DNA of 64,000 nucleotides from Nocardioides palaemonis (GTDB lineage Bacteria; Actinomycetota; Actinomycetes; Propionibacteriales; Nocardioidaceae), in contig NZ_JAGVQR010000003.1 in assembly GCF_018275325.1 (NCBI RefSeq), positions 620,001 to 684,000 of the forward strand, read 5' to 3'. Numbering within the stretch: the first letter of the stretch is position 1; each line of letters begins with the position of its first letter. The notes beneath the pieces are model-generated. The model did not search any database and had not been told where the DNA came from. It was given only the letters and a program-made list of their open reading frames with translations. Shown here piece by piece: positions 1-8,271 of this stretch. A program made the translations under genes and the position numbers.

Positions 1-759
1 GCCACCAACGCCTGCCTCGACCTGCTGGCCGCGCGCCGTCCCGGTCCCGCCACCGGCGGCGAGGTGCCGTGGCTGCAGCCCTACCCCGACCACCTGCTCG
101 ACGAGCTGCCCGCGCGCGACGCGGACGGTCCCGAGGCACGTGCCGTCGCCCGGGAGACCGTCGAGCTGGCCTACCTCGTCGCGCTGCAGCACCTCGCGCC
201 GCGGGCGCGCGCCGCGCTGGTGCTCCGCGACGTCCTCGGCTGGCCCGCACGCGAGGTCGCCGACCTGCTCGGCGACTCGGTCGCGTCGGTCAACAGCGCG
301 CTGCAGCGCGCCCGCGCCGCGATGCGCGAGCACCTCCCCCGCGACCGGCAGGACTGGACCGACGACGCCGACGACGCGACCCGCGACCTGGTCCGGCGCT
401 TCACCGACGCGAGCGTGGCCACCGACGTCGGGGCCCTCGCGGCGATGCTGCGCGACGACGTCCGCAGCTCGATGCCGCCGACGCCGGGCGTCCGCGTCGG
501 GCGCGAGGCGGTCGTCGCCGACTGGGTCGCCGACGGCTACGAGCTCCTCACCGGACTGCGGCCGCTGCCGACCTCGGTCAACCGGCAGCCGGCCGTCGCG
601 TTCTACCTGCGCAACGACGACGTCGGCGCATGGCTGCCACTGACGCTCGACGTGCTGCGGGTCTCCGGCGGGGCCGTCACCGAGGTCACCACCTTCGGCG
701 CGGAGCAGTTCCCGCACCTCGGGCTCCCCGAGCGGCTGGTCAGCTCGCCGGCTGGTTGA
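1..759 (+). CDS. ECF sigma factor with C-terminal SnoaL-like domain (5' partial)
   Basis: The open frame enters from the left edge and ends at TGA 757-759; about 252 residues remain and the N-terminal part of sigma region 2 is missing. The visible start (ATNACLDLLAARR) is the end of region 2, followed by a linker with WLQPYPDHLLDE. Region 4 follows (LAPRARAALVLRDVLGWPAREVADLLG, then a helix SVNSALQRARAAM). The last ~130 residues look like an NTF2/SnoaL-like domain (DATRDLVRRF, DVGALAAMLRDDV, ending in TTFGAEQFPHLGLP). In this group of large ECF sigma factors the C-terminal domain modulates activity instead of a separate anti-sigma factor; that role is inferred from the family. Its 3' end overlaps the convergent lipoprotein gene by 20 bp. 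Confidence 0.85.
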   Translation, partial: ATNACLDLLAARRPGPATGGEVPWLQPYPDHLLDELPARDADGPEARAVARETVELAYLVALQHLAPRARAALVLRDVLGWPAREVADLLGDSVASVNSALQRARAAMREHLPRDRQDWTDDADDATRDLVRRFTDASVATDVGALAAMLRDDVRSSMPPTPGVRVGREAVVADWVADGYELLTGLRPLPTSVNRQPAVAFYLRNDDVGAWLPLTLDVLRVSGGAVTEVTTFGAEQFPHLGLPERLVSSPAG

Positions 760-1687
760 GGACGACGGCGTCCGGGTCGGGCTCGGCGTACTCCGTGACC
801 TCGGGGTCCTCGCCGGTGATCGCGCGGTAGACCTCGGTCGCGACGGCCCGCATGCCGTTGATCTTGGGGTGGAAGGGCGCAGCGATCCCCGCGCGGAACC
901 GCGGGCCGTTGACCCAGGCCCGGCCCTTGGCGCACACGTCGTGGCCCTCGGAGACCGCCTCCATGTCGACGTACGACGCACCGCCCCGGCGGGCTCCCTG
1001 CTCGAGGGCATCGTTGAGCAGGCCGGCGACCTCGGTCACCGGGCCGAGGACGTCGGCGCTGACGCCGACCGCCCGGCACGTGCCCTCGGTCGGGAGGATG
1101 TCGGGGTAGCCGACGACGTAGACGGTGGCATCCGGGGCCGCGGCGCGGCGGATCCGGCGCACGGCCTGCTGGACGTTGTCGGCCACCTTCGCGGTGTCGG
1201 CGCGCAACCGGTCGACCGGGCAGGCGGCGGCAGCACCCTCCTGGCAGCCGATGAGGGCGTCGTAGATGCCGAAGTCGTTGCCGCCCATCCCGAGGGTGAC
1301 GAGGTCGGTCTCGCGGGTGACCGCGTCGAGCTGCGGGCCGGTCGTGTTGCCGTCGAACATGGTCATGGTGCCGGTGAGGTCGGCGGTGGTGGCGGCGGAG
1401 CAGGTGACGTCGGTGTACGTGGCCACGTCGAGCCAGTCGGCCAGGAAGGCGGGGTAGTTGTCGCGCGAGCGCGCGCACCCCGTCGGGTCGGTGCGCATCG
1501 TCCCGATGAAGGGGCCCGCGGAGAACGAGTCGCCGAGAGCGACGTAGTCCACGTCGGAGGTGACCTCGGTCTCGACCACCGGGTCGGGCAGCGGGTCGTC
1601 GTCGCCCGCCGCCCCACCCGCCGAGCAGCCGCTGGCGCCGAGGACGAGGACCGCGAGGAGCGCGGCGAGCCGACGCGTGCTCCTCAC
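740..1687 (-). CDS. SGNH/GDSL hydrolase lipoprotein
   Basis: 315 aa from a GTG start. The N-terminus (VRSTRRLAALLAVLVLGASGC) is a lipoprotein signal peptide with lipobox GASGC, so Cys21 should be lipidated. SGNH family blocks are clear: Block I GDSFSAGP near residue 50, the GGNDFG block near 125, and a C-terminal catalytic His in APFHPKINGM. Cysteines in TGCAR, VTCSA, IGCQ, AACP and GTCR probably form disulfides, as in secreted actinobacterial esterases/lipases. It should act as a membrane-anchored extracellular esterase; substrate unknown. The GTG overlaps the stop of the upstream SpoIID-like gene in a 4-bp GTGA, so the two are probably translationally coupled. The longer in-frame extension to 3949 lies opposite real genes and was not used. 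Confidence 0.88.
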   Translation of the reverse strand: MRSTRRLAALLAVLVLGASGCSAGGAAGDDDPLPDPVVETEVTSDVDYVALGDSFSAGPFIGTMRTDPTGCARSRDNYPAFLADWLDVATYTDVTCSAATTADLTGTMTMFDGNTTGPQLDAVTRETDLVTLGMGGNDFGIYDALIGCQEGAAAACPVDRLRADTAKVADNVQQAVRRIRRAAAPDATVYVVGYPDILPTEGTCRAVGVSADVLGPVTEVAGLLNDALEQGARRGGASYVDMEAVSEGHDVCAKGRAWVNGPRFRAGIAAPFHPKINGMRAVATEVYRAITGEDPEVTEYAEPDPDAVVLNQPAS

Positions 1688-2910
1688 TGGCGCGCCTGGC
1701 CCTTCTGCCGCGGCGTCACCGCGAAGGTGAACCAGCTCGAGCTGAGCCCGAGCGCCGAGCGCACGTCGTCGCCGGTGACCCGGACGGTGCCGGCGGTGCC
1801 GATGAACGCCATGTCGCCCACGCGGCCGCCCCACTCGCCGTTGCCGTCGCGGGTGGTGACCTCGATGCCCGTGAGGTCGCCGACCGCCGGCCACTGCTGC
1901 TCGACCACCGTGTCGTCGACCGTCGTGGTCCAGGTGGAGTACTTCGGGTTGTCGACGGCGTCGTAGGGGTCGGCCTGCGCCACCAGGTAGGGCATCGACC
2001 CGGCCGACGAGTATCCGCCGTTGCTGGCCGAGAACTGGGTGAAGGCCGGGCGCCCGTCGTAGGTCAGGCCCTGCTTCGCCGTGGCGCGGATCGCGTCGGT
2101 GGCGGCCGGGTGCTCGACGTCGACGCCACCGTAGACCTGGCACTGGGAGGTGTCGCACAGGTCGTAGTGACCGGCCGACGGGTGCGAGCGCTCGAAGGCG
2201 GCGTAGGTCCGCGCCGCCACGGACTGCGCGCTCACCGCGGCGGGCTGCCACAGGGCGGGGACCTCCTGCGGGACGACCCCGCGAAGGTAGGCCTCCATGC
2301 CGACCCGGTTGACGGTCTGCCGCTTGCCCTGGCGGGGCGAGACCGACTGGAGGGTGCCGCGGTAGGAGTGGCGACCGGTCGGCGTGACGAGGGTGAGCGG
2401 GCCGCTGCGCGAGGAGAACTCGGCCTCGCCGGGCACCCGCTTCCAGGTCCGCCAGCGCGAGCCGGTGGTGCGCTGGACGAGGGTGTCCTGGCCCTTCGCG
2501 ACCAGGCGCCACTTGCGCGCCGGGAGCGACGGGAGCCGCCACGTGCGGTTGCGCGCGAGGCTGCCGACCTTGATGCCGGGACGCGCGACGACCTGCACGT
2601 CGCGCCCGGTGTCGGCGGTGATCAGCACCCGGACCTTGCCGCGCACCTCGCCCCACGTCGTGCCGGGGTAGTAGAACTCGACGATCTGCTGCCAGGTGAG
2701 GCCCTGCAGGGCGGCGCCCTGGGCGCCGTACTGGGACAAACCGTGGCCGTGGCCGTAGCCGTGCCCGGTGATCGTGATCGCGGTGCTGCCGGGGGTCGTC
2801 CACGTCTCGACCGCGCGGCGCTGCCGGTCGCCCGCGGCGGCCGGGGAGGCGAGGGCGGACAGGAGCGCGGCGCTCGTGGCGAGCGCGAGGGCAGTGCGGG
2901 TGAGGGTCAT
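1684..2910 (-). CDS. Secreted SpoIID/LytB-domain protein
   Basis: 408 aa from ATG 2910, preceded by a GGGGGAGAA Shine-Dalgarno. The start was chosen because MTLTRTALALATSAALLSALASPAAAG is a clean Sec signal peptide; the frame upstream lies antisense to the next gene. The mature N-terminal part has GHGYGHGHGLSQYGAQG, typical of these proteins. The SpoIID core is AYLRGVVPQEVPALW followed by AVSAQSVAARTYA near residues 210-245. In SpoIID, a peptidoglycan lytic transglycosylase, the Glu of the PxE motif is catalytic, and that residue is present here (PQE). Later SASNGGYSS and the C-terminal part match the SpoIID fold. In this non-sporulating lineage the likely job is cell-wall glycan cleavage. 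It is the first gene of a two-gene operon with the GDSL lipoprotein. Confidence 0.88.
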   Translation of the reverse strand: MTLTRTALALATSAALLSALASPAAAGDRQRRAVETWTTPGSTAITITGHGYGHGHGLSQYGAQGAALQGLTWQQIVEFYYPGTTWGEVRGKVRVLITADTGRDVQVVARPGIKVGSLARNRTWRLPSLPARKWRLVAKGQDTLVQRTTGSRWRTWKRVPGEAEFSSRSGPLTLVTPTGRHSYRGTLQSVSPRQGKRQTVNRVGMEAYLRGVVPQEVPALWQPAAVSAQSVAARTYAAFERSHPSAGHYDLCDTSQCQVYGGVDVEHPAATDAIRATAKQGLTYDGRPAFTQFSASNGGYSSAGSMPYLVAQADPYDAVDNPKYSTWTTTVDDTVVEQQWPAVGDLTGIEVTTRDGNGEWGGRVGDMAFIGTAGTVRVTGDDVRSALGLSSSWFTFAVTPRQKGQARQ

Positions 2911-2960
2911 GACGGCTTCTCCCCCGGAGTCGACAGCAGAACCACCGAGCGTACAGGCGG

Positions 2961-3021
2961 CGTGGCAGACTCGGCCCATGTTCGGGGGACGACGCCGCAG
3001 GCGTGAGGAAGAGCTGGCCGC
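2961..3021 (+). repeat. Duplicated 5' flank and start of tandem paralogues, copy 1
   Basis: These 61 bp recur at 3775-3835 with one mismatch. They span the presumed -10, the spacer, the ATG and the first ~14 codons (MFGGRRRRREEELA). The rest of the two genes has diverged strongly, so this block is either under unusual constraint or was homogenised recently. Confidence 0.9.
2966..2971 (+). promoter_or_regulatory. Putative leaderless -10 (CAGACT)
   Basis: CAGACT ends 6 nt before the ATG at 2978. No Shine-Dalgarno precedes the start, so transcription probably begins at the start codon. The same hexamer and spacing recur at 3780 (paralogue) and at cdd. Confidence 0.5.
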
Positions 3022-3766
3022 CCTCGACGCCTTCAGGCTGGTGCGCCGTGCCGCCGACGAGGACGTGACCCGCTTCGGGGAGGAGCTCACCGTCCTCCAC
3101 CTCGACACGCTCGGCACGGAGCTCGACGACCAGATGCGGACCGACTACCAGCGGGCACTCGACGCCTACGAGGACGCCAAGACCGCGCTCGGACGCGCGT
3201 CGACGGCCACCGACGTCTCTGGAGTGACCCGCTCCCTGGCCGACGGGCGGTTCCACCAGGCCTGCGTGCTCGCCGCCCAGGCGGGCGAGTCCCGCCCGGC
3301 TCGACGGCCGCCGTGCTTCTTCGACCCGGCCCACGGTCCCGCGTCCCGCGACGTCGAGTGGGCGCCACCGGGCGGAGTGGCCCGGACCGTCCCAGTGTGC
3401 TTCCGCGACTCCGAGAAGCTGCTCGCGGCCGCCCAGCCGGAGATCCGCCTGGTCCGGCTCGGCGACCGCCGGGTGATGTGGTTCGCCTCGGGCCCGCACT
3501 ACGCCGCCTGGGCCGCCGGCTGGTATGCCGAGCTGGTGGCCGAGGGCCGGTTCGAGGCGGAGCGCCTGACCATGGCCTACGCCGGCGGCGGCCCCCCGGG
3601 TCAGTCCGGCACGCAGCTCACGCTGGCAGCCGGGTGGAGCGATCCGGGCGCCTGGACCGAGGGCGGGATGATCGGCGGCCACGACTACTCCGGTTGGGGT
3701 GACGGCGGCTTCGACCTGGGCAGCGGGGGCGGGGGCGACGGCGGCGGTGGAGGAGGCGGCGACTGA
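2978..3766 (+). CDS. Conserved protein with CFFDPxHGPS motif, Gly-rich tail (paralogue A)
   Basis: 262 aa, function not recognised. The N-terminus is very basic (MFGGRRRRREEE). A helical region of about 80 residues follows (DEDVTRFGEELTVLHLD, DYQRALDAYEDAKTAL), then a conserved segment CFFDPAHGP / WAPPGG / VPVCFRD near residues 108-142 with two Cys that could pair or bind metal. A YYAAW-type segment and a Gly/Asp-rich low-complexity tail (DLGSGGGGDGGGGGGGD) end the protein. No signal peptide or membrane segment is visible. The tail resembles Gly-rich tails of TPM-domain-type actinobacterial proteins, but I cannot assign a family. Start ATG 2978 is set by the block shared with the downstream paralogue. 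Confidence 0.72.
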   Translation: MFGGRRRRREEELAALDAFRLVRRAADEDVTRFGEELTVLHLDTLGTELDDQMRTDYQRALDAYEDAKTALGRASTATDVSGVTRSLADGRFHQACVLAAQAGESRPARRPPCFFDPAHGPASRDVEWAPPGGVARTVPVCFRDSEKLLAAAQPEIRLVRLGDRRVMWFASGPHYAAWAAGWYAELVAEGRFEAERLTMAYAGGGPPGQSGTQLTLAAGWSDPGAWTEGGMIGGHDYSGWGDGGFDLGSGGGGDGGGGGGGD

Positions 3767-3774
3767 GCAGCGTC

Positions 3775-3835
3775 CGTGGCAGACTCGGCCCATGTTCGGG
3801 GGACGACGCCGCAGGCGCGAGGAAGAGCTGGCCGC
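3775..3835 (+). repeat. Duplicated 5' flank and start of tandem paralogues, copy 2
   Basis: Partner of 2961-3021: 60 of 61 positions identical, covering the -10-like CAGACT, the 6-nt spacer and the first codons. Confidence 0.9.
3780..3785 (+). promoter_or_regulatory. Putative leaderless -10 (CAGACT), paralogue B
   Basis: CAGACT ends exactly 6 nt before ATG 3792, as in front of paralogue A. It lies in the 25-bp gap after the first paralogue, so the second gene may have its own promoter. Confidence 0.5.
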
Positions 3836-4445
3836 GAAGGACCGCTGGCGGGTGGCGCGCAGGATCATGGACGAGGACGTCACCGTCCTCGGCGAGCAGC
3901 TCGCCGAGCTCCACCTCGACACCCTGGCCGACGACCTCGACCCGGCCACCCGCGACCACTACCGCCGCGCCCTCGAGCACTACGACCAGGCCAAGGCCGG
4001 CCTCGCCGCGAGCACGACCGTCGAGGACGTCACCGCCGTCGAGCAGCTCACCACCGACGCCCGCTACCACCGCGCCGCCGTCCTCGCACTGCTCGCCGGC
4101 GACCCCCTCCCCGAGCGCCGCGAGCCCTGCTTCTTCGACCCCCGCCACGGCCCGTCGATGCAGGACCTCGCCTGGACCCCGCCCGGCGGCACCGAACGCA
4201 GCATCGCCGTCTGCGCAGCCGACGCCCGCCGCCTCGCCGGCGACGAGCAGCCCGAGGTCCGGATGGTGCGCGTCGGCGACCGCTGGGTGCCGTGGCACGA
4301 GTCGGGCGGCGTCGCCGAGGTGTCCCACCGTGCGCTCACCGCGGTCGGTCGCGGCCAGCACGGCGACGGAGCACGCCGCGTCGTCGACCAGGCCGCCGTG
4401 GAGATCACGGCCCGCAGCACCGGCGGAGGGTCCTTCGGGACCTGA
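3792..4445 (+). CDS. Conserved protein with CFFDPxHGPS motif (paralogue B)
   Basis: 217 aa, a tandem paralogue of the preceding gene. It shares the MFGGRRRRREEELA start, the helical DEDVTVLGEQLAELHLDTL segment and CFFDPRHGPS / WTPPGG / IAVCAADARRL. It lacks the Gly-rich tail and ends in VEITARSTGGGSFGT. Neither copy has a signal peptide. The shared start and divergent body suggest an old duplication whose promoter/start was later homogenised or kept under selection. Function unknown. Confidence 0.72.
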   Translation: MFGGRRRRREEELAAKDRWRVARRIMDEDVTVLGEQLAELHLDTLADDLDPATRDHYRRALEHYDQAKAGLAASTTVEDVTAVEQLTTDARYHRAAVLALLAGDPLPERREPCFFDPRHGPSMQDLAWTPPGGTERSIAVCAADARRLAGDEQPEVRMVRVGDRWVPWHESGGVAEVSHRALTAVGRGQHGDGARRVVDQAAVEITARSTGGGSFGT

Positions 4446-4457
4446 CCACCAGCCTGT

Positions 4458-4463
4458 GACACT
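4458..4463 (+). promoter_or_regulatory. Putative leaderless -10 (GACACT) of nei-like gene
   Basis: GACACT ends 6 nt before GTG 4470. No Shine-Dalgarno is visible between the two. Confidence 0.45.
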
Positions 4464-4469
4464 GGCCGG

Positions 4470-5366
4470 GTGCCCGAGGGAGACAGCGTCTGGAAGCTCG
4501 CCCGGCGGCTGGACCGCCAGCTCGCCGGCCACGCGGTCGTCCGCTCGGACTTCCGCACGCCCCGACTGGCGACGCGCGACGTCTCCGGTCGCACGGTGCT
4601 GGGCCACGACACCCACGGCAAGCACCTGCTGACCCGGTTCTCCGGCACCGACAGCTCACCAGCCGCGACCCTCCACAGCCACCTCCGGATGGACGGCTCG
4701 TGGTCGACGCTCTCGCCCGGCAAGCGCCTGCCCGGGCGGGTCCAGCCCCACGTCCGGCTGGTGCTGACCCTCGACGACGACCGCACCGTCCACGGCGTCC
4801 GGCTCCACGACCTCGACCTGGTCCCGACCGACCGCGAGCACGACCTCGTCGGCCACCTCGGGCCCGACCCGCTGCGCGAGGACTGGGACGCCGCAGAGGC
4901 GGTGCGGCGCGTCGGCGCGGACCCCGCGACGCCGCTCGTCAGCGCGCTTCTCGACCAGCGCCGGATGGCGGGCCTGGGCAACCTGTGGGCCAACGAGCTG
5001 GCCTTCCTCACCGGCGTCAGCCCGTGGACTCCCGTGGGCGACGTCGACGTGGAGCGGCTGGTCGGGCGGGCGGCGACCATGCTGCGCCACTCCGCGACGG
5101 TCGAGGGCGCCTACCAGGTCACTACCGGCTCGCCGGTGAAGGGCGACGACCACTGGGTCGTCGGACGCCAGCGCCACGGCTGCCGCCGCTGCGGCGGGCC
5201 GGTGAGCACTGCCGAGGAGGTCGCCGGCGACGCCGCCAACCGCTGGACGTGGTGGTGCCCGTCGTGCCAGCCGGGCCCGGGTCCCGAGGCCCGGGTCGGG
5301 GTCAGACCCGGTGCAGCCGCCGCGCGGCCTCGGCGACCGAGCCGCTCATCGAGGGGTAGACGGTGA
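4470..5366 (+). CDS. Fpg/Nei family DNA glycosylase (Nei2-like)
   Basis: 298 aa, start GTG 4470 giving (M)PEGDSVWKLARRLDRQL. After initiator removal Pro1 and Glu2 are the catalytic pair of the Fpg/Nei family. MPEGDxV is typical of the actinobacterial endonuclease VIII (Nei2) group; Fpg usually begins MPELPEV. The helix-two-turn-helix region (DQRRMAGLGNLWANELAF, near residues 165-185) is intact. A C-terminal zinc finger follows (CRRCGG ... WWCPSC, residues ~232-265). The enzyme should remove oxidised pyrimidines and nick AP sites. After the zinc finger the frame runs on for ~30 Arg/Pro-rich residues antisense to lpdA, so the two genes overlap by 65 bp; this tail is unusual. Confidence 0.9.
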   Translation: MPEGDSVWKLARRLDRQLAGHAVVRSDFRTPRLATRDVSGRTVLGHDTHGKHLLTRFSGTDSSPAATLHSHLRMDGSWSTLSPGKRLPGRVQPHVRLVLTLDDDRTVHGVRLHDLDLVPTDREHDLVGHLGPDPLREDWDAAEAVRRVGADPATPLVSALLDQRRMAGLGNLWANELAFLTGVSPWTPVGDVDVERLVGRAATMLRHSATVEGAYQVTTGSPVKGDDHWVVGRQRHGCRRCGGPVSTAEEVAGDAANRWTWWCPSCQPGPGPEARVGVRPGAAAARPRRPSRSSRGRR

Positions 5367-6693
5367 AGGCCTGGGCCAGCTGGTCGGCGGTGAGCGACTC
5401 CGCGACCGCGATCGAGACCGGGTGGATCAGCTCGGAGGCCCGCGGCCCCACGACCACGCCGCCCACCACGATGCCGGTGCCGGGACGGCAGAAGAGCTTC
5501 ACGAAGCCGTCCCGCACGCCCTGCATCTTGGCCCGCGCGTTGCCCGCGAGCGGCAGGGTGACCACCTCGGCGGTGATCTCGCCGGCGTCGACCGCCTGCT
5601 GCGACCAGCCGACGGTCGCGATCTCGGGCGAGGTGAAGACGTTGCTCGAGACCTTCTTGAGGTCCAGCGGGGCGACCGCGTCGCCGAGGAAGTGCCACAT
5701 CGCGATCCGGCCCTGCATCGCCGCCACCGACGCGAGCATCAGCACGCCGGTGCAGTCGCCCGCGGCGTAGACGCCCCGGGCGGTGGTGCGCGAGACCCGG
5801 TCCACGGTGATGAAGCCACCCTCGTCGGTGGCGACCCCCGCCTCCTCGAGCCCGAGGTCGGCGGTGTTCGGGATCGACCCGAGCGCCAGGATGCAGTGGC
5901 TGCCGGTGACCGTGCGGCCGTCGGTGAGGGTGACCGTGACCTCGTCGCCCTCGCGCGTGACCGACTGCATGCGGGACTTCCCGAGCACGTTCATCCCGCG
6001 CCGGGTCAGCACCTCCTCCAGCACGGCGGAGGCGTCGGCGTCCTCGCCGGGCAGCACCCGGTCGCGGCTGCTGACGAGCGTGACGTCGATGCCGAGCGAG
6101 AGGTACGCGCTGGCGAACTCGGCGCCGGTGACGCCGGAGCCGACCACGATCAGCTTCTCCGGCACCTCGGTCAGGTCGTAGACCTGTTCCCAGGTGAGGA
6201 TCCGCTCGCCGTCGGGCTGCGCGCTCGGCAGCGTGCGCGGCGCCGCACCGGTGGCGACGATGATCGCGTCGGCCTGCAGCACCTCCTCGCCGTCCGCGGT
6301 CGTGGCGACGACCGTGAGGTCCGGACCGAGCCGGCCGCGGCCGGTCACCACGCGTACGCCGTCGCGCTCGAGGCGGGCGGCGATGTCGGAGGACTGGTCG
6401 GCCGCGAGCTGCTTGACGCGGGCGTTGACGCGGGCCAGGTCGACCGCGATCGAGGTGGCGGCGTCGCCCTGGTGGTCGTGGAAGTTGACCCCCAGCTCCT
6501 GCGCCGCGGCCATGTCGGTCATCAGCTCCGACGTGGCGATCAGCGTCTTGCTGGGCACGCAGTCGGTGAGGACCGCGGAGCCGCCGACCCCGTCGGTGTC
6601 GACCACGGTGACCTCCGCGCCGAGCTGGGCGGCGACGTGGGCGGCCTCGTAGCCGCCGGGGCCGCCGCCGACGATGACGATGTGGTCAGGCAT
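5302..6693 (-). CDS. lpdA: NAD(P)H quinone dehydrogenase, LpdA-like flavoprotein
   Basis: 463 aa. The N-terminal FAD site is IVIVGGGPGGYEAA. The region that in dihydrolipoamide dehydrogenase holds CxxxxC reads GGSAVLTDCVPSKTLI, with only one Cys, so there is no redox disulfide. That is the hallmark of M. tuberculosis LpdA (Rv3303c), an NAD(P)H:quinone reductase rather than a lipoamide dehydrogenase. NAD-binding GSGVTGAEFA (near residue 180) and the second FAD motif GVYAAGDCTG (near 313) are present. The C-terminus lacks the HAHPT catalytic His motif of true Lpd (it has FTVYPSMS). A start-proximal AGGAGA supports ATG 6693. It lies just downstream of, and codirectional with, a true lpd. Confidence 0.9.
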   Translation of the reverse strand: MPDHIVIVGGGPGGYEAAHVAAQLGAEVTVVDTDGVGGSAVLTDCVPSKTLIATSELMTDMAAAQELGVNFHDHQGDAATSIAVDLARVNARVKQLAADQSSDIAARLERDGVRVVTGRGRLGPDLTVVATTADGEEVLQADAIIVATGAAPRTLPSAQPDGERILTWEQVYDLTEVPEKLIVVGSGVTGAEFASAYLSLGIDVTLVSSRDRVLPGEDADASAVLEEVLTRRGMNVLGKSRMQSVTREGDEVTVTLTDGRTVTGSHCILALGSIPNTADLGLEEAGVATDEGGFITVDRVSRTTARGVYAAGDCTGVLMLASVAAMQGRIAMWHFLGDAVAPLDLKKVSSNVFTSPEIATVGWSQQAVDAGEITAEVVTLPLAGNARAKMQGVRDGFVKLFCRPGTGIVVGGVVVGPRASELIHPVSIAVAESLTADQLAQAFTVYPSMSGSVAEAARRLHRV

Positions 6694-6703
6694 TGCTCTC
6701 CTA

Positions 6704-6757
6704 GGTCTCGGTACACCGCGTCGCGGCTTCGTTCCTCAGCCGCGGCGGCACTCGACC
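6704..6757 (+). repeat. REP-like palindromic element between lpd genes
   Basis: The element runs from GGTCTCG to CTCGACC, with an inner perfect 7-bp stem CGCGGCT (6722-6728) / AGCCGCG (6738-6744). GGTCTCG...CTCGACC ends are what I recall of intergenic REP elements in Nocardioides-type genomes. It fills half of the 109-bp gap and could end transcription from the upstream lpd. Confidence 0.5.
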
Positions 6758-6802
6758 TTCTCGGTCGTCGCCGTCACCTCGCAAGCTCGGTGCCGACTGT
6801 CC

Positions 6803-8203
6803 TCAAAGGTTGATCATGTGGCCGGCGATGCCGTGGACGGCCTCCTTGACGGCCTCACCCAGCGTCGGGTGCGCGAAGACGTTGCGAGCCACCTCGTCGG
6901 CGGTGAGGTCCCACTTCTGGGCCAGCGTCATCACCGGCAGCAGCTCGGTGACGTCGGGGCCGATCATGTGGGTGCCGATGATCTCGTTGTGCTCGGCGTC
7001 GGCGACGACCTTCACGAAGCCGACCGCCTCGCCGAGGCCCATCGCCTTGCCGTTGGCGGTGAAGGGGAACGTCGCGGTCTTGACGTCGTAGCCCTTCTCC
7101 TTGGCCTGCGCCTCGCTGTAGCCGAAGGATGCGATCTGCGGCATGCAGTAGGTCGCGCGCGGCACGAAGTCGTACTCGACCGGCATGGTCTCGGCGCCGT
7201 TGATGGTCTCGGCGGCCACGATGCCCATCGCCTCGGCGACGTGGGCGAGCATCATCTTCCCGGTGCAGTCGCCGATCGCGTAGACGTTCGGGACGTTGGT
7301 GCGGCCGAAGTCGTCGATCGCGATCGCGCCGCGCTCGGTGAGCTCGACGCCGACGTTCTCCAGGCCGTAGCCCTCCACGCGCGGGGCGAAGCCGAAGGCG
7401 GCGAGGAACTTGCCGGCCTCGAGGACCTGCTCGTCGCCCCCGGCGGCGGGCGCGACGGTGACCTTGACGCCCGAGCCGGTGTCCTCGACGTTCTTCACGG
7501 CCGTGGAGGTCAGCACCTTCACGCCGAGCTTCTTGTAGTGCTTGGCGAGCTCCTTGGAGATGTCGGCGTCCTCGGTGGGGACCATCCGGTCCAGGAACTC
7601 CACGATCGTGACGTCGACGCCGAAGTTGGCCATCACGTAGGCGAACTCGACGCCGATCGCGCCGGAGCCACCGATGATGATCGACTCCGGGAGCTGGTCG
7701 GTGAGGATCTGCTCCTCGTAGGTGACGACGTTGTCGCTGAGCTCGACGCCCGGCACCAGGCGGACCTTCGCGCCGGCGGCGATGATCAGGTTGTCGAAGG
7801 TGTAGCGGGTGGTCTGCCCGTCCTTGGCCACGTCGATGTCGTTGCGGCCCTGGAGGGTGCCCCAGCCGTCGATCTCGGTGATCTTGTTCTTCTTCATCAG
7901 GAAGTGGACGCCCTTGACGATGCCGGCGCTCACGTCGCGGCTGCGCTTGTGGGTCGGCCCGAACGCCATGGTGGCGTCGCCCTCGATGCCGAACTTCGCC
8001 TTCTCGTGCTGGAGCGTGTGCGCCAGCTCGGCGTTCTTCAGCAGCGCCTTGGAGGGGATGCACCCGACGTTGAGGCAGACACCTCCCCAGTACTTCTCCT
8101 CCACCACGGCCACCTTCTGGCCGAGCTGGGCTGCGCGGATAGCGGCGACGTAGCCACCGGGGCCGGCGCCGAGGACGAGGGTGTCGAAGTGCGTGTCGGT
8201 CAC
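6803..8203 (-). CDS. lpd: Dihydrolipoyl dehydrogenase (E3)
   Basis: 466 aa, GTG start 8203. It contains the FAD motif [13 protein letters not shown], the redox-active disulfide in [13 protein letters not shown] (residues ~40-52), the NAD motif [14 protein letters not shown], the second FAD motif VYAIGDCTG and the C-terminal HAHPT-type motif ([12 protein letters not shown]). It reoxidises dihydrolipoamide on pyruvate, 2-oxoglutarate or branched-chain dehydrogenase complexes and the glycine cleavage system, in the cytosol. It differs from the adjacent LpdA-like paralogue by its complete disulfide. A TAGGCT hexamer 6 nt upstream of GTG suggests a leaderless mRNA. Confidence 0.95.
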   Translation of the reverse strand: MTDTHFDTLVLGAGPGGYVAAIRAAQLGQKVAVVEEKYWGGVCLNVGCIPSKALLKNAELAHTLQHEKAKFGIEGDATMAFGPTHKRSRDVSAGIVKGVHFLMKKNKITEIDGWGTLQGRNDIDVAKDGQTTRYTFDNLIIAAGAKVRLVPGVELSDNVVTYEEQILTDQLPESIIIGGSGAIGVEFAYVMANFGVDVTIVEFLDRMVPTEDADISKELAKHYKKLGVKVLTSTAVKNVEDTGSGVKVTVAPAAGGDEQVLEAGKFLAAFGFAPRVEGYGLENVGVELTERGAIAIDDFGRTNVPNVYAIGDCTGKMMLAHVAEAMGIVAAETINGAETMPVEYDFVPRATYCMPQIASFGYSEAQAKEKGYDVKTATFPFTANGKAMGLGEAVGFVKVVADAEHNEIIGTHMIGPDVTELLPVMTLAQKWDLTADEVARNVFAHPTLGEAVKEAVHGIAGHMINL

Positions 8204-8209
8204 GCCCCC

Positions 8210-8215
8210 AGCCTA
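8210..8215 (-). promoter_or_regulatory. Putative leaderless -10 (TAGGCT) of lpd
   Basis: On the minus strand TAGGCT is followed by GGGGGC (6 nt) and GTG at 8203. Confidence 0.6.
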
Positions 8216-8258
8216 GTTGTCCCCCGCCGCGGCAGCACACCGGGAGGCGACGGCTCGG

Positions 8259-8264
8259 TAGCCT
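8259..8264 (+). promoter_or_regulatory. Putative leaderless -10 (TAGCCT)
   Basis: TAGCCT ends 7 nt before GTG 8272. The 68-bp divergent region with lpd holds both -10 hexamers. Confidence 0.55.
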
Positions 8265-8271
8265 TCTGTCC

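Noticed and set aside
740..3949. A 1069-codon open frame on the minus strand
   Set aside because: Only its last 315 codons (lipobox, SGNH motifs) are a gene. The rest is antisense to other genes, an effect of high GC content.
4470..5366. Formamidopyrimidine glycosylase MutM
   Set aside because: The MPEGD start and overall motif set fit the Nei2 branch; MutM normally begins MPELPEV.
5302..6693. A second functional dihydrolipoamide dehydrogenase
   Set aside because: It lacks one Cys of the redox disulfide and the C-terminal HxxxP-type motif, so the LpdA quinone-reductase assignment is preferred.
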